Positions 50,101-63,333 of a stretch of 64,000 bases of DNA are shown here, one piece after another. The DNA comes from Lateolabrax maculatus (lineage: Eukaryota > Chordata > Actinopteri > Acropomatiformes > Lateolabracidae), in assembly GCA_031216445.1 (NCBI GenBank), contig CM062214.1, forward strand, positions 14,189,001 to 14,253,000. Direction: 5' to 3'. Below the pieces are notes generated by a model. It was not told where the DNA came from, ran no database searches, and worked only from the letters and a program-made list of their open reading frames with translations. Position 1 is the first letter of the stretch. The number at the start of each line of letters is the position of its first letter. A program made the translations under genes and the position numbers.

Positions 50101-53100
50101 TATACACAGCCATGTTAAATAAACACAAGAGAGGTCACTTCCTCCGCAAAACAGCTATCGCACAGCCATCTATCCTTCTGTGGTCAACTACCAAGGGTTT
50201 ACCCTGTGTGTGTGTGTGTGTGTGAGAGAAAGAGCATGTGTGTTTTTGCATGCATGTGGCTGCACAAGTGTGTTAATAATCAGCCTATCAATCTGTGTCA
50301 GGCTCCACCGGGACATCCCCAATATCTTGCTCTATTGCCAAGACAAATGCTGCAACCATTACTGAATTAGATTCCAATCTCTCCTCTCTTTTCCTGCTCT
50401 GTACTGTATATAGTTTGAATTTTAGCACATTCACATATGGCACAGTGGTAATTTACAGTAAAACCTACTGGAAGGTGTCCATAACTGAGGGAAAATCTGA
50501 TCACTTCCAAATATTAGCTGGAAAAAATTCAATAGCCATAACATTCAATCACTAAAGTAGAACTGGTATGAGACAATTATCATCCAATATCATCAACGAA
50601 GAGCTGAGTAATCATATAATTCAACACTCAACTTTTTTTTAAAAACACAGATAATCAAGCTGGTTTAACAAAAGCACTGTAGAAAGTTGACACCAGCTTA
50701 AATTTGTGATATAAATTTACCTCCTGGGGTCATGAACTTCCACTGAAAACTTCTTCTCTCTGAAGTAAAGGTTCTCCAACTGACGCCATTGGAACACCTG
50801 AGGTTTAGGAGAAACACAAACTCTTCAGGGCTGCTCACACAAAAACATGCTTCACAGTCAATCCACACAGCCTTCAGCCAAATCCTCTATTCTCTTCTCT
50901 GTATGTTCCAATTTGTTATGAGAGAAAATGCAATGCATAAGGAGGAAGAGGAGAAAAAAATTGTAGAAGCTGACGAAGAGGAGGAGTTAAGAACAGAGAA
51001 GGAGGTGGAGGGAGAGAAGAGGACCTAGTCTGGAGCTCTCTGATCAGGTCCAGACCAGGCGGTCTTGTCCACAGCGGGTCCTTTCGCTGGATGACCTCAC
51101 TCTGGAGAAAGACAGTGTGAGAGGGAGGAGGCTTTCTTTCCTCTGCTCGGCTTTTTTCTTTCTCTTTTCCGTGCCGTTTATGAACCATCAGCTCCTCTTT
51201 AAATGGAGCCAAAGCCAGCTGGGCGAGAAAGTTTCCCCCAAGACGTACTCCACAGCATGTGTGTATCTTAAATCCTCCCAGACGCAGGGGAACAGAACGT
51301 TATGAGTTGGTGGGTGTTCACCATCTGTAGGCATGTGTGTGTGTGTGTGCTGTTGGAGAGAAAGTGTGTAAAGTAAAGTTTCCTCCTCTCCTGTAGCTTT
51401 GCGAGGAGGGTTGAGGAGGGAGGGGGCGGTTATGCCTCCCCTCCTCCTGACCCCTCCTCTCTCCCTCGGGGACAGTGCTTCCTGCTCTGGGCTCTGTGGT
51501 TGGGAGGTGTGTGTGTTTGTAACGAGGGGTCAGGGGAGGAGTGATGAGGGGGGGAAAGAAGCTTTCTGAGGCCCCAGCAATTGAAGTGCTCTTGCTTTGT
51601 TTAGTCAGACCTCCACACACACACACACACACACACACACATTCACAAAGTCTGAGTCTGTTTCTTGTTAGAGTGTGGGCTATTTCAGAACACAAGTGGG
51701 CTTGCATCTATCAGCTGTAGCAGACATGCAAACACACAAACACACACAAACACACAAACCTCTGATGCACGCTGACCAACCATTAGTAAAGAAAGTAAAA
51801 CTGAGCTGCAACACAGAAGATAAGAAAGTAGAAGACCCAGCTATGACAGGATAAGGGAGGAAATGAGGAAAAAGGGAGCTAAGGGAGAAACAGGTCACAG
51901 CCCAGGAATTTAAACAGCCTGGGAAAACAATGGACGGAGGGATGAGAGGGAGGAAAGGGGAGGAGGGGAAGAATTATTATTTAAAAAAAGTATGTAAACA
52001 CAGCCTGATGTATGTATTTATGCACTGTATGTGTGTGTGTGTGTGTGCACGAGCACCAAGAAAGAAAATCAGAGCTCTTATCAAAACTGTCGCTGTACCG
52101 TACTTTTTCAATGGAGTGTGAAGTGCTAATGTAGCATGGTGCTAAATATAGCGGGGCAGGGTAGATAGTGAGAGAGTGACTGTGCAAGTGTGTGTGTGTG
52201 TTGGCTACATATGGGCCAGAGCTGTGGAGATAAGATAGGTGTTTGTAACTGTGTTCAGGCATGAGGCCACTAAAGCTGTCCTCTCCATCAGCAGGATAGA
52301 GCTGCTGTCATTATGGAAGTACACTTTGATGTTCCAGAAGTGTGCAAATAGTGTTCAAATATATCTGGAGTATTTATACAGCAGTCACATGATCTACAGC
52401 AAGACTTTAAAATTAGATTTTTTTATTATGATTCTGTGCTTTTTCAAAAAGTGCTCCAGTTATATAAGCCCATTGTATTGATGAAACCTTTGTAGCCTTT
52501 ATGGCAGACTGTGAATAGCATGAATATCTGATAAAAAGCATGCTGACAGACTCTTTCTTAGGAACTTAGTCAAAGCCAGTGGGTGCTTCTGTTCTTAGGG
52601 CGAGGGTGGTGCGTGTATTCGTGCAAACGCTATAAATCCTCTTCCTTTGGACTGTAAAACACTTGCACACAATGGCACAAACACACACAAGCAGAGGAAA
52701 TGATTGTCATTATTCATAAACAATGTGCACAGACTCACGTCTGTCTGATAATAATGTCAGTGCACCCGAGCACACATCCATTACAAATGAAAAGGTCACA
52801 TCTGATAGAGTGTAAAGGCCTTTCTTCAGTGTAGTGGACTCCCTGGGGATTATAGGAAGAATAGAAAGTTTAAATAGCATAGGCCAGTATAATTTAAGTG
52901 AGGCCAGATATTATTCTTTCGTAGAACTGGACCCAAGCCTCTCAAAGACTATTGTTTCACCCACGGGTGGGGCTCTGGTGTGCAATACTACTGTATATCC
53001 ACCAGTTGTCATGGAGATGAAGATATACTCTGGGGGCACTTCCTGTTGTTTGTGTTTTGGTTGTGGTGTTTTGGAGGGATGACATTTAAGGAAAAACTAA

Positions 53101-56100
53101 TCAGAACAGGCTGTGTGTGCCTATTTGCTCTAAATGAAATACAGACAGAAGCTGACTTAAGTCAGTGGGTGTGTACTAAAGAATTATCAATATCCAGTGA
53201 GATGACATTAATTTAAACCATAGTTTGCTGTGTTTGACTGAACCTTCTTGCGGCTTTTTCATAGTGTTGACAGAAGCTTTTCAATGTTATGTTTTAAATC
53301 AGTCAGTCAGGTAGTCAGTCAACACACAGACCCTATAATCTCTGCCTATATGAGTCAGAACACAGTAAAGAGGCATTAGTATGGTGTGTGGTTCAGTTGT
53401 AAAAACCTTGTCTATGTGTACTGTGTGTGAGTCTGCATGTGACCTGCGGTAAGCAGAGGGAGAAAAGTATTTTAACATCCCCACATAAACGTGGAGGGTG
53501 CGGTAGATGTTTTGCATTTAGAAACAACAGGATCTCCCCTCGTAAAAAGACTAACTAATCAAACATAACTGCCTCCAGTACACACACACCTATAATACAG
53601 CACAAGTTGAAGTCACTTAGTAGCTTATTAATGAATGAAAAAGGTTTCTGTTGGGAACATTAAGTACTTTTACTGTGACAAAAGACGGTAATTGGCCCAA
53701 AAATTCTCATAATTAACGTTCAGCCTCTACCTTACTGAGTCACAGTACTAAAAAAACAAGCTAGTGATTACACTCTGAGTCAGTGGTTACTGGTACTGGA
53801 CTGGCTGATTGACTAATCAACTGCTCTTCCTCTGGTTTGTTGAAACAGCGATGACTCTCATGACTACCATAACATAATTTGGAAAGCTTCTAGTGACCTC
53901 TATGAGTGTCTCTTCCTGTGAAACACTGGACAGCATTAGAAAAGATCACCACCCACCCTCTTTTTTCTGCCTTATTAGTGAAAAAACCTTACTGTATTCA
54001 GTGGGATTTAGTTAGTCTTGTGATGTTGCATTAAGAAGACATGCAGTCCACAAATCTCTTTTGGGTCAAGCTCCTTAGACTACAATCGCACTTGCACACT
54101 GAGGGGCCCAGTCTTACTCTTTCTCTGCTTCAAAATGTGTGTGTGTGTGTGTGTTAGGATGAGGGAGGAAGACGGTGAGAGAGAGGACAAAAGTGAGGGG
54201 GTCAGTACTGAAGCTTAACAGACCAGTGACTCACACTGACTGTTGCTATGGCAGCTGAATGCTTGATAAGTCTCTTGTGTTGGAATGCTATTAACTCTTT
54301 CTTCTCTACATCTCTCGCTAAAATGCCCTCCCTGTCTTCTTTCTTCTGGCATTTGTCGCAGAGAAAGCTACAACTTGCCATTTTTCACCGTCAACCAACA
54401 TGTCTATATATTGTTCAGTAAAACACACAGCTTGTGACCTTTTCACAGGTTTCACGGCATATTTTATTTTTGTGTCTGTGAGTTCGATGTGAGATTAAGT
54501 GGATTGCATATCAGGTGGACTGCATTTTTTGCATCATCATGGTGATTTAACACCTATGCAGCCACAACATTTAGAGTACTTGAGAATGAGGCAGGAATGG
54601 AGCTCAGTGGTGAGACAGTCATTTAGACTGGAATGCACTAATCAGGATGCACACACACACACATGCAAGCACACACACACACACAGAGCACACACACACA
54701 CACAGAGCACAATGTTAGTGACAAACAGGAAAGCTGTGGCAGACAGGAAGTATTCATCAGGATGGTGAGTCCAGAGTTCAGTCCAATTCCTGTGTGTGGG
54801 TGTGTGCATTTATTAGTGTGTGTGTGTGCATTTATGAGCAGCAGAGTATCAGAGTTTATGTTTGAGTGTCTTGGTGGTCAGTCAGTATGCAGGGATGCTG
54901 TTAACCCCATTAACACCCTATGAGACAAGGCTGAATGCCAGAGATCAAGGCCCTAAACACAACTGGGGGTCAGAGGTGAGGTAAAAAAGGCTTTCCCAGA
55001 TGACCCGCTACACTGACTGGGAAGAGGACGCCATTCACAGAAAGGCAGAAATAAAAGCAGGACAGGATGCAAAACATTCCAAGACTGAATGTCTCCAGAC
55101 AGTAGTATTTGTACAGCATTGTTAGTGTTCATCCCAAACACAATTTCCTGACTTACTGAATGGAAAAAAATGACAGTTGTGACCATGAAAACAAGCACAT
55201 AAAGATAGAGGGAAAACATTTCTTTCTAAAGTCACACGTCATTTATAACTACCCACTCTTCTTTAAAAAAGAGAGTGAAATAATTAGCTACCAAAAATGA
55301 AAAGATATCCTGGAGGTCATACATTTTACAAAGAAGCAGAATAGTGTGTTAATAATGCTGTGGTAAGTCACAACCTTTATTTGAAATTATACCAATTTTA
55401 ACGCTCACTGAAAGAGGGACTGAAGGCTGTGCAGAGGACAGTTTAGTTTGTGGTGCAAAAGGATCAGAGGGAACATCATCTCACCTTCCTGGGTTTGACT
55501 TTGTCCTGGTGGTCATACTGAAAGATGCCTTTATAGCTCAGACCCAACCACCATGGGATCCCCTGCTTGTCCTAAAACACACAACAAAAATGCCTCAGGA
55601 AAGGTTGTGCATCTGTGTGGGACTGATAGAGAGAGAAAGAAAAAGAGAGACAAGAGACAGAAAGACAAAGTACAAATAGCCTTAAGCTCCATCATATCTC
55701 CAAATTCCCAAACATTCTGCTTGCAGGTCCAGAGTGAATAAAAAATTGTGTGGTGCGTGTGTGTGTGTGTGTGAAAAAAGAAAAGGCAGAGTAGTAAAAC
55801 TGTACCTTTACAGCATAGTAATGTACTCCATATGTGGGCAGAGACTCCACAATGCTCATATAACTGTGAGGAGCAGAGAGACAGACATGTGAGGGTTACA
55901 GAGAACACAGCCTTCCATACAGTGGACAAACATAACCAGAGACACATACACACAAATACATACTTACTTTACAATAGCTTGCCCTCTGGACTGCCCATTG
56001 AGCTTCTTGTAATGTTCTACGACCCGGTCTTCACTGTAAGAAAGGAAAGACAGAACAACAGAAAAGGTAAATTATTAAGGGGAAAACCAAGTAGAGGAGA

Positions 56101-58460
56101 GCTTGTGCAATGCTGTGGTGGTTTTTCTGGATAAATGACTAGTCTCTCACCAGTAGGCTAGAGACGGGTGCTCCTTTAGGGCCTGGGTGGGCAGAGCAGG
56201 CAGCTTTTTCAAGTCTGACCTGGTTGCATCATTACTGGGAGGGAGAAACCACAAGACATGGTCAACACTACTTCTGCAAGAACAATCATTCTCTGCTGTA
56301 GGCAGTTTTATTCAAAAACTTACTAGGCGAATCCACTGAACAGTAGAAAAAGGAACACTTTAGCACAACAACGTAAAGCAAAACTGAATGTATCCCCGAA
56401 CTGTCTTAGAAAGAAAACTTGAACTTGGAAAATGGTAGAAACAGAACTATGTTAAGTCAAGAGAGAGGAATGAATGCTGATGGCCTTAATGCTCTCTATT
56501 TCAGAGACAGGGTGAGGTCTATCTCAGAACAGCTGCAGAGACACTGACCGTTGGAAACAGGAAACAAAAGAGGGAGAGAAACACAGACACACACAAAAAA
56601 GATAAAGAAAGAAAGACAGAGATACAAACAGGGATGGAGGAGGAAAAGATAAAGATAAAGACAGAGAAAATGACAGGGAACCATGCAGAGAGCCAAAGAG
56701 ACTTGGCCCCATATTCAGTTTTCAGACCTCCAGTGGCAGGAGGTCTTATTACCCTACTCTAATCCCCTAGCCTCTCTGCAGCCTCCGCCCAAGGCCCCAG
56801 AGGATTGGGGAAAGCCCTGGGAACATGACAACCTATGAGCTAAAGCCCTGGAAGAGATCCCATCCACCCTGCCCGGCTGTTCTTCAATGTGTGAACACAG
56901 CTGTATGTCTGGAATGGTTGATTTCCATTTCAGTTACTTCTCATTAGGCATTTGTGGTTGTGTGTGCAACCTTGACATTGTACATGATGAAAGGGCAGGC
57001 AAGAGCTCAATTTGAACAAATATAACGGGTGCATCATTGTCACATCTTTAAATAATTTTCATATGATTAATAAAATTAAACTTGTTTCCAATGCAGATTC
57101 ACTTGTCGCAAGATTTTTAAAATACCTGTAAAACTATTGAAAATAGAAACAGAATGAGACTCATAAGACTTGATTTAAGGAAATACTCCTAACAAATGGA
57201 AAATTGTTTTAACACTTGAAAAATGATACCTAAAGAGTCAAAAAAGTGTCGTCATGATGGGTATTTATAGAGGAGGGGGCGAGGGCAGGGTCTACAGAGG
57301 TTTTACAGATGGGAGGTATGTGTGCGTGGGAGGATGGAGTAAGGAAAGTGGGAGGAGGGTGAAAGGAATGTCTCCAGAGTGTGTCACATTCCAGCCCTCT
57401 GCAGGATATTGTGTTTATTTACTCCTTTCACCAGCGGAAATTAGGTCAGAGGTGATGGCTGCTGTGGTCTGTTATCTATGCTACAACAAAGGGATGATGG
57501 GATGAGGGATGACATACATTTAGGCCAACGTCACACAGATGTACATTTACAAGAGCCACATGTGGAATGTAATTCACCTGAAACATGTACAATACTGGAA
57601 AACTCCATAGCTGTAGGGATTAACTAATGTGGTTTAAAGATACTTTTTTCTGAGTTGTTGGAACTGAAGTTGTCATAGTATTTTTTGTACATTTTCTGGT
57701 GATATATTAGGAAATGTTTCATGTCCCAGTGGTGAGCTCCGTCTTAAATCAGAAGGAAGTCACTCACAACGAAGAACCTTTGTCTGTCATTACACATGTA
57801 TATTGACACACACTCACACAAATACATGTAATCCATGCTTTTCTCATGAGTGAACCAAAGTGGAACAAAGGAAGAAGGGAGGGATGTAAATCAAGCTCAG
57901 AAACAAAGACAGTTCCCAGTGGTACACCTCAATGCTCAGGGGAGCAGAGCAGCAGACAGGACCACGGATATCACTTCTATTGTCCTTCTGTCTGTGCCTC
58001 TCCCTTCTGAATAAACATGTATTAACCCAACTACCCCTGTCACTATGAAGAAGCTTAGAATATGTGATATACAAATTGGAGAGGAAGAGTGGTAGGGTTG
58101 CAAAACAAATTGTGTTGATTGTATAATCAACTCCACAATCTGTACACGATATGTACATTACATATAATCATTATAAATTACTAGTGTGCTTACCTGGTGA
58201 AATCACCTTTAGCCTCCTGTGGAACAGAAAGGGAAAGAGAAAAGTAATGAGAGAAGAAAGGACAGTTTACATATATGGATATGTGAGCAGTGACCATAAA
58301 ATGAGTGTTTATGTTCTGTTTGCATAGGTGAATGTGCAGTCAGGCCTGCTGTGCTGGAATCAGATAGAAACATTAAACCTCCATCTGGAGTGAAACCTCT
58401 GAAGGCCTACAGAGCAGATACCTGATACTGTACATCTGCACCTGCATAGAGGCCACGCAC

Positions 58461-58503
<43 letters not shown>

Positions 58504-61424
58504 GACAAACCACTCAGCCCAGTCATTGTGTAATATGACCTTGCAGCATCACAGCTAATGGACTGACCTACTCTGAGAAAGGGATAGGGGAGAGAAAGGG
58601 TTGCAGTTGAGAATTTGTGAAGTAAAAGAGTTTCCCTTCTGCTCTGTGTTATATTAGCACTCACTGACTGCACCAGTAATTTAACTGGTAGCCAAGAATT
58701 TTGCTACCAACAAAGACAGTTTAGGTTTTTAGGAATTAAAACCTCTTAGCGTCACTGAAGATTACTAACAGATTGATGACTGAATTAGACAATGTGAGTT
58801 TAATCATCCACAATTCTAACTGCAGTAGATAATGTGAGTTGAATCATCTTACTTGTAGAATATAGGAAGCCAATTCAAAGACAACGTCACTGTCCACTTC
58901 AATAAGCTCCTGCAAAGAGAAGAGAAAAGAGAAGAGAGGACAGGGCCATGATTAATACATTCTCCTACTGCTGGCAGCAAGTAAATAAATAAAACACACA
59001 CTATGCCGATGTTGGTAGTAAGAGTGGACGTGCCTCTGATCATCATCCATTTATCTAAGATGGACTGATAGTTCCTTTAATCACCCTAACACTCCCCCTC
59101 CATTTTTCCTCTTTCCCTTCTCTAATTTCATGACCTCTTCATGTGGATGGAGCTCAGAGATTAGAGGCAAAGTGAAGGGGGGGGGATAGGGGTTGAGGGC
59201 AGGCATGGGTAGTCTGGTTACTGATTACTCAGTACATTTTCCAAACGTGTACTTTAATAGTATTACTGTTTTTTTTCTGTTATTTTAGGACATATGGACA
59301 TTCCCGGGGAAAAGGTAGATACATGGAAAATAGAGGGAATAGAGGGAGATGGAGAAGGAAAGAGGCAGAGAGGTGCAAGCATGGGTGATTTAATGCCTCT
59401 GTGTAAGAGAGATTCTGGGCTGCACTGAAACTTTCTTTGACTGCATGATAATTAGTGTCGGTTTGTCTTTGTGCATGTATTCACCAACCATGTGCTTGCA
59501 CATGTATTTTACATGCTATTGCATTGAGGGGGATGGGGGTAGGGGTTAGTGGGCAGTGAGTAGTAGGTCAAGTATGCCAGGAATGTCCCCTTCACAATCC
59601 ACCTCTTAATTGGTTGGGAGATCAGACAGCCAGGATGAAACACTAGACAGAACAAACCCACCCTGCGTGTACCACCCAGCGTGGCTACAAATCATCACAT
59701 ACCGTGTGCTTTTTTACTGTATGTGTTCCCACAGCACCGCAGAAAATGTTTCTCACTACTTATACAAACAATGACTACAGAAGGGGAAAATGTATCCTGG
59801 GCTGCTTTATTTTATATACTGTGTTCATGCAACAGTACGTGATATTTATTTTCTTGCTCCTCTTTTGCGTCTCTGCCTCCATGGGGTTTTCAGGGTAATC
59901 TACCACTGGAGCTAGTAGGGAGAACATTTGTACTTAACACTGATGTGTGGTTGATGTTCTTATCAGGGTAGCTTGGGATAAATTAGCAGATAGGGATTGG
60001 GAATCTCCTTCAAAAACATCTGACCAGAGCTTGTCTATTCCTGACTACTTGGGTACATAGTCTATTCATGTTCTCCTATGTAAACTTAGGTTTACTTCAC
60101 CATTTATATCCCTTGCATACAAGAAACTTGTGTATGATGCACTATGCTAAACATATTTCAAACATTACAGGTCAGCAGAGAAAATAATAGGTCTTATGAC
60201 ATTATCATAGTTTTCTATAGGGCTTTGAACGGGACATTTCTGCCTCATTATTTCTCCTTCAGGCCACATATGCCCTCTTCTGGACATTGTTGGCTCAAAA
60301 ACACCAAACTTGGACCAGGCAAAAGTCTGGTTTTCTCACCAACAATTTGTGGGTGTGGATTTGTTATTGTGAGCTGTAGGTGTACGTGGGCGGCAACTGT
60401 TGGGATGCATGTGTGTAAACTGGGAATGTGCTTGTATGTGTGTGTATTTGTGTCAGCTGCACACTAGTTGGGATGTGTGTAGGCTGGGGACTTTCCAACT
60501 GCTGGCACCATTATCTATCTCTCTTTTTCGCTCTCTCAGAGAGGTGCTTTGATTCACACAGAGTAAACATGAATACATAACAGATTAAACATGAAAACAT
60601 GATTTGACAACAACATGACAAATAACTGATTGACATTGGTGTCCCTGCCAGTAGTGAGTTGGTAACTTTAGGGGTACCAACTCACCACTGGCAGAACATG
60701 AATTAATTATCTGAATAAGTCTCCCCTCACTCTAAACAACATACAAACGGCCCTCTCTGAATGGGATGTTTTAAGTTAATCACTAAATGTACTATATATA
60801 TATATTTAATATATATTCCTTTTTGGGCAACTTGTTGTGAGTGTTTAATTAAAGACCTTATTTCAATTTCCATCTAAATAGATAAATCATTGTGTGTCAA
60901 CACTGGCAGATGGCAGTAAATGTGTCAAATTATTCGCTAGTTGCTTCAGCATGGTGCAGCACATAACATAATGGGAAAAGCTGATGCAAATGGTTCACAT
61001 TTTCTGCTTCGCCAAATCAGAGTGGAGCATCAAAGTCCAGGATGGCTTCTTGTACCATTTCTTAATTTAGAACAAAAAATGGGCCAGTAAAGTGGCATGC
61101 TTCTAACAACATATAACACTATACACCACTTAATTCCAACTTGAAACCCACCGAACACCTCCACCTTCTTTAAGCAAAAGTCTTCCAAGTCCAGAAGAAA
61201 ACTCTGGTTTCAAATACAAAATTACAGAGTATTCCTACCACCCACATCTGTAAAGCATTTCAGGATAAATACATCCCTTCGTTATCATGAGCCAGCAGTA
61301 TTAGGAGTATGCATTATAGCAACAAAATAATGACCTTACCTTGTAGATGATGGACTTGGCATTAAGAAAAAATAGCTCAATAGTGGCATTGTCCTTCAGG
61401 TAGGATATACTCTCTATGTAGAAC
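41045..61424 (-). CDS. frmd4a: FRMD4A, FERM-domain scaffold (5' exons beyond the window)
   Basis: Twenty exons: 61424-61340, 58909-58853, 58216-58194, 56234-56151, 56033-55968, 55863-55806, 55571-55485, 50797-50721, 49721-49583, 49463-49322, 47353-47220, 47113-46991, 45499-45268, 45127-45071, 44943-44706, 44387-44235, 43910-43578, 43443-42860, 42387-42285, then 41774-41705 or 41147-41045. All are in frame with GT-AG ends. The first encodes FYIESISYLKDNATIELFF, so most of the FERM F1 lobe (about 100 residues) is outside. F2 and F3 follow (IPWWLGLSYKGIFQY, RRTFGHSGIAVHTWYACPA). Then come the cytohesin-binding CUPID/DUF3338 region (LEETLRQRLEELK, LEREFAIQSQITEAARRLAS) and a Ser/Pro-rich tail with SQYRIKEYPLYVEG. 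In mammals FRMD4A links Par3 to the Arf6 exchange factor cytohesin-1 during epithelial polarisation. FRMD4A is favoured over FRMD4B by the tail. Poly-Gly expansions occur near GGGSGGGGVGGG. Confidence 0.9.
41705..41774 (-). CDS. frmd4a: FRMD4A alternative last exon A
   Basis: An acceptor (CCTGGTTTAG) leads into a 70-base coding stretch, in phase with exon 42387-42285, that ends QPSSDA-stop. Its pattern (TADSSPTEDVCQSPPQPSS) parallels the human FRMD4A ending (TENSPILDGSESPPHQS). I take it as the standard terminus. Confidence 0.75.
42388..42859. other. FRMD4A intron holding the tRNA gene
   Basis: Apart from tRNA-Met this 472-base intron shows no other feature. It is short compared with most others in the gene. 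Confidence 0.7.
42665..42737 (+). tRNA. tRNA-Met (CAT), elongator type
   Basis: A 73-base cloverleaf is complete. The acceptor stem GCCTCGT pairs with ACGGGGC plus discriminator A, with one G-T pair. The D-arm carries the A box TGGCGCAGTAGG. The anticodon loop CTCATAA gives CAT. The T-arm GTGAGTTCGAGCCTCAC has an intact B box. TTTT about 5 bases downstream (42742-42745) is the Pol III terminator. There is no intron and no encoded CCA. The gene lies in the FRMD4A intron between exons 43443-42860 and 42387-42285, on the opposite strand. All expected features look intact, so it is probably functional. Confidence 0.95.
48080..48400. other. CpG-containing, promoter-like island or repeat inside an FRMD4A intron
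   Basis: In an AT-rich intron this block has many CpG. It also has GGGCGG next to CCAATCAGAG (48111-48130) and a YY1-like GCCATCTTGG (48299-48308) after CCGGCCGGGGAACGTTCC. This could be an internal promoter. It could equally be a dispersed fish repeat that carries these motifs; the CACGGGGCGTTATCAATGGG stretch seems familiar as a repeat. No exon with a clear start is visible beside it. Confidence 0.4.
50798..55484. other. Large FRMD4A intron
   Basis: This 4.7-kb intron contains a pyrimidine/purine-biased block at 50930-51030, GT/CA microsatellites near 51338, 51614-51640, 52028, 54137 and 54651-54710, and no coding exon I can support. Confidence 0.6.
58471..58498. repeat. (CA)n microsatellite
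   Basis: About 14 CA units lie in the FRMD4A intron between exons 58909-58853 and 58216-58194. Confidence 0.9.
60645..60694. repeat. 20-bp near-perfect inverted repeat (hairpin)
   Basis: CTGCCAGTAGTGAGTTGGTA (60645-60664) pairs with TACCAACTCACCACTGGCAG (60675-60694). One position is a G-T-type mismatch and the loop is 10 bases. The flanks do not extend the pairing. It lies in the FRMD4A intron between 61340 and 58909. It could be the collapsed ends of a tiny foldback element. Confidence 0.85.
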
Positions 61425-62699
61425 CTGAAAACATAGAAGGAAAAGTTTCAATACATTTGCAACAGCAAAGGCAACAAAGACATAAGTTGACCTTCAATCC
61501 TATGAAGTAAATAAGTTAGGACATTATTATTATTTTGTTTCAGAAACATAAATAACACACAAATAATATAGAAGAACCAGTTAAACGTCCAGGCTAAGGT
61601 AGAGTCACGTGCAGATGTGACAGAACTGGTGCAATGACCAAAGTGACCAGAGGGGGGCACACTATACCAAAGGCTGACCTTGTATACCAACATCCTTTCA
61701 CTTCCCCTTAAACCAATTCGCTCTCTCACTATGGTGCCTGGCAATGATCCATTATTAGTTTGTGAGTGTGAGCACATTCCACAATCTGAACGGGCGAACA
61801 CACACACACACACACACGCACACACATACAGACACACACACACGCACACGCACAGATTGAATGTGCACATGATGCACTTCACACATTGTTTGCCTCTCTG
61901 CATAATCAGCAGTGTGTAGTGATTTCACATGCACATACAGTACTTGGACACACTCACTCACACTGTGTCACATATTGGAGAGAGAAGCACAGTAACCCAC
62001 TTCTAGTGAGTGGTGAGGAGAGAACTAACATAATAATGCAGTCTAAATTTAGCTCATGAATGCATGCAGAGCCACAGGGGAGCTGCAGTGATACGCTAGG
62101 AAGCTACTCATTGTTAGCTCTTCTCTGGTGGAAAGGTACATCATAATATAACATATTAAACACTCTCAGTATATTACTTGATGTGTCTCTACAAGTGTGT
62201 GACCTAAGCACGTGTTCTTATGAACACACGTGAATGAATGTGTCGATTTGTGTGCTTATGAGTGTATAGGTATTGAGTGAGAGTGATTGTAGGAGGATCA
62301 ATATTGGAAGGGCTTAAATCGCATTACCCATTGAGCTGCGAGAGAGAATGAGAGGAGCCTTGTCAATATTCAGTGTGAACATTTAATTAAAGCCACCGTG
62401 TTGATGAAACATACACACACTGCCAGCACAGCAGCAAGCATGCAAAAAGGCACCCACTGAATCAGCAGGAGGTGGGCATCTGCCTAGCATTTATTGGGAA
62501 CACAGGCATTACACAAATACCACATAAGTCTGCAAATACATGATGTGCATGCACCTGAACAGAGACAAACATGCACCCACACACAAATAAACACACAAAA
62601 AAACACATATTGTGGAAATGAAAACAATATGCTCAGACTGATAATGGATTCAGGTCTGACATTTGGGATGATAGTTGTTCCATTATGGTCCTGAATCTG

Positions 62700-62701
<2 letters not shown>

Positions 62702-62751
<50 letters not shown>

Positions 62752-62769
62752 GTGTGTGTGTGTGTGTGA
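62702..62769. repeat. (TG)n microsatellite
   Basis: This TG tract of about 68 bases has a single CGG interruption near 62750-62752. Confidence 0.93.
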
Positions 62770-63024
62770 GAGGAGGGTGTAGTCAGTGTGACATTTGGAG
62801 AGATTGAGGTTAGAGATTGGACTGAACTGCAGGAGAAAATGGGGGATGAAGCTTCAAAATGGTGTCAAAGTTCACAATGTCATAGCACCACCTCCACATC
62901 CTCAAACACCTATTAGTCTATGTAAATACACACAGAGTGACCCTACCCCTGACCACCCCACCACCAGCACAGACACACACATACTCAGTTGTTTTATATG
63001 GTTCTATAGCTGACCTCAGATTAA

Positions 63025-63333
63025 AGCCCCTGTTACACAGAGATCGCCGACTTTGCTTTTTTACACTGAACCAAACAAGGCGGCATTATGCCGTGCCAGT
63101 TGAGAATTTAGACAGCATGCCGGCATTCCCGAAGCAAAGGAGTTGAGACGTATAACTTAACAGCATTGGCGTCCCGTCATGCCGCTGCACCCATTACACA
63201 GACGTTGTTTCGACGTGGCTACTACCTCTGTTTCTGGCTAAACGGCAGAACGGCGATCGGACCTTTTATACAGTAGGCGAGGTTGAATAACGGTGCTTCA
63301 TTCCCACCTTGAACAGGCTGTGTAAAAGGGGCT
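63025..63333. mobile_element. MITE with 16-bp terminal inverted repeats
   Basis: The left end AGCCCCTGTTACACAG (63025-63040) and the right end CTGTGTAAAAGGGGCT (63318-63333) are inverted repeats with one mismatch. The 309-base interior has much more CpG than the flanks (GCCGACTTTG, GGCGATCGG, TTTCGACG) and no open frame. This is the form of a non-autonomous DNA transposon. The CCCCTTTTACACAG terminus is, from memory, shared by abundant teleost elements. A target duplication is not clear (TTAA left, AAAG right). Confidence 0.75.

Noticed and set aside
57254..57505. Gly/Arg-rich 83-residue plus-strand frame
   Set aside because: Lies in an FRMD4A intron, with low complexity and no splice sites or polyadenylation context.
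61448..61903. 151-residue minus-strand frame rich in Cys-Val
   Set aside because: The Cys/Val run is the (CA)n tract; it is not an FRMD4A exon because no FERM F1 sequence is present.
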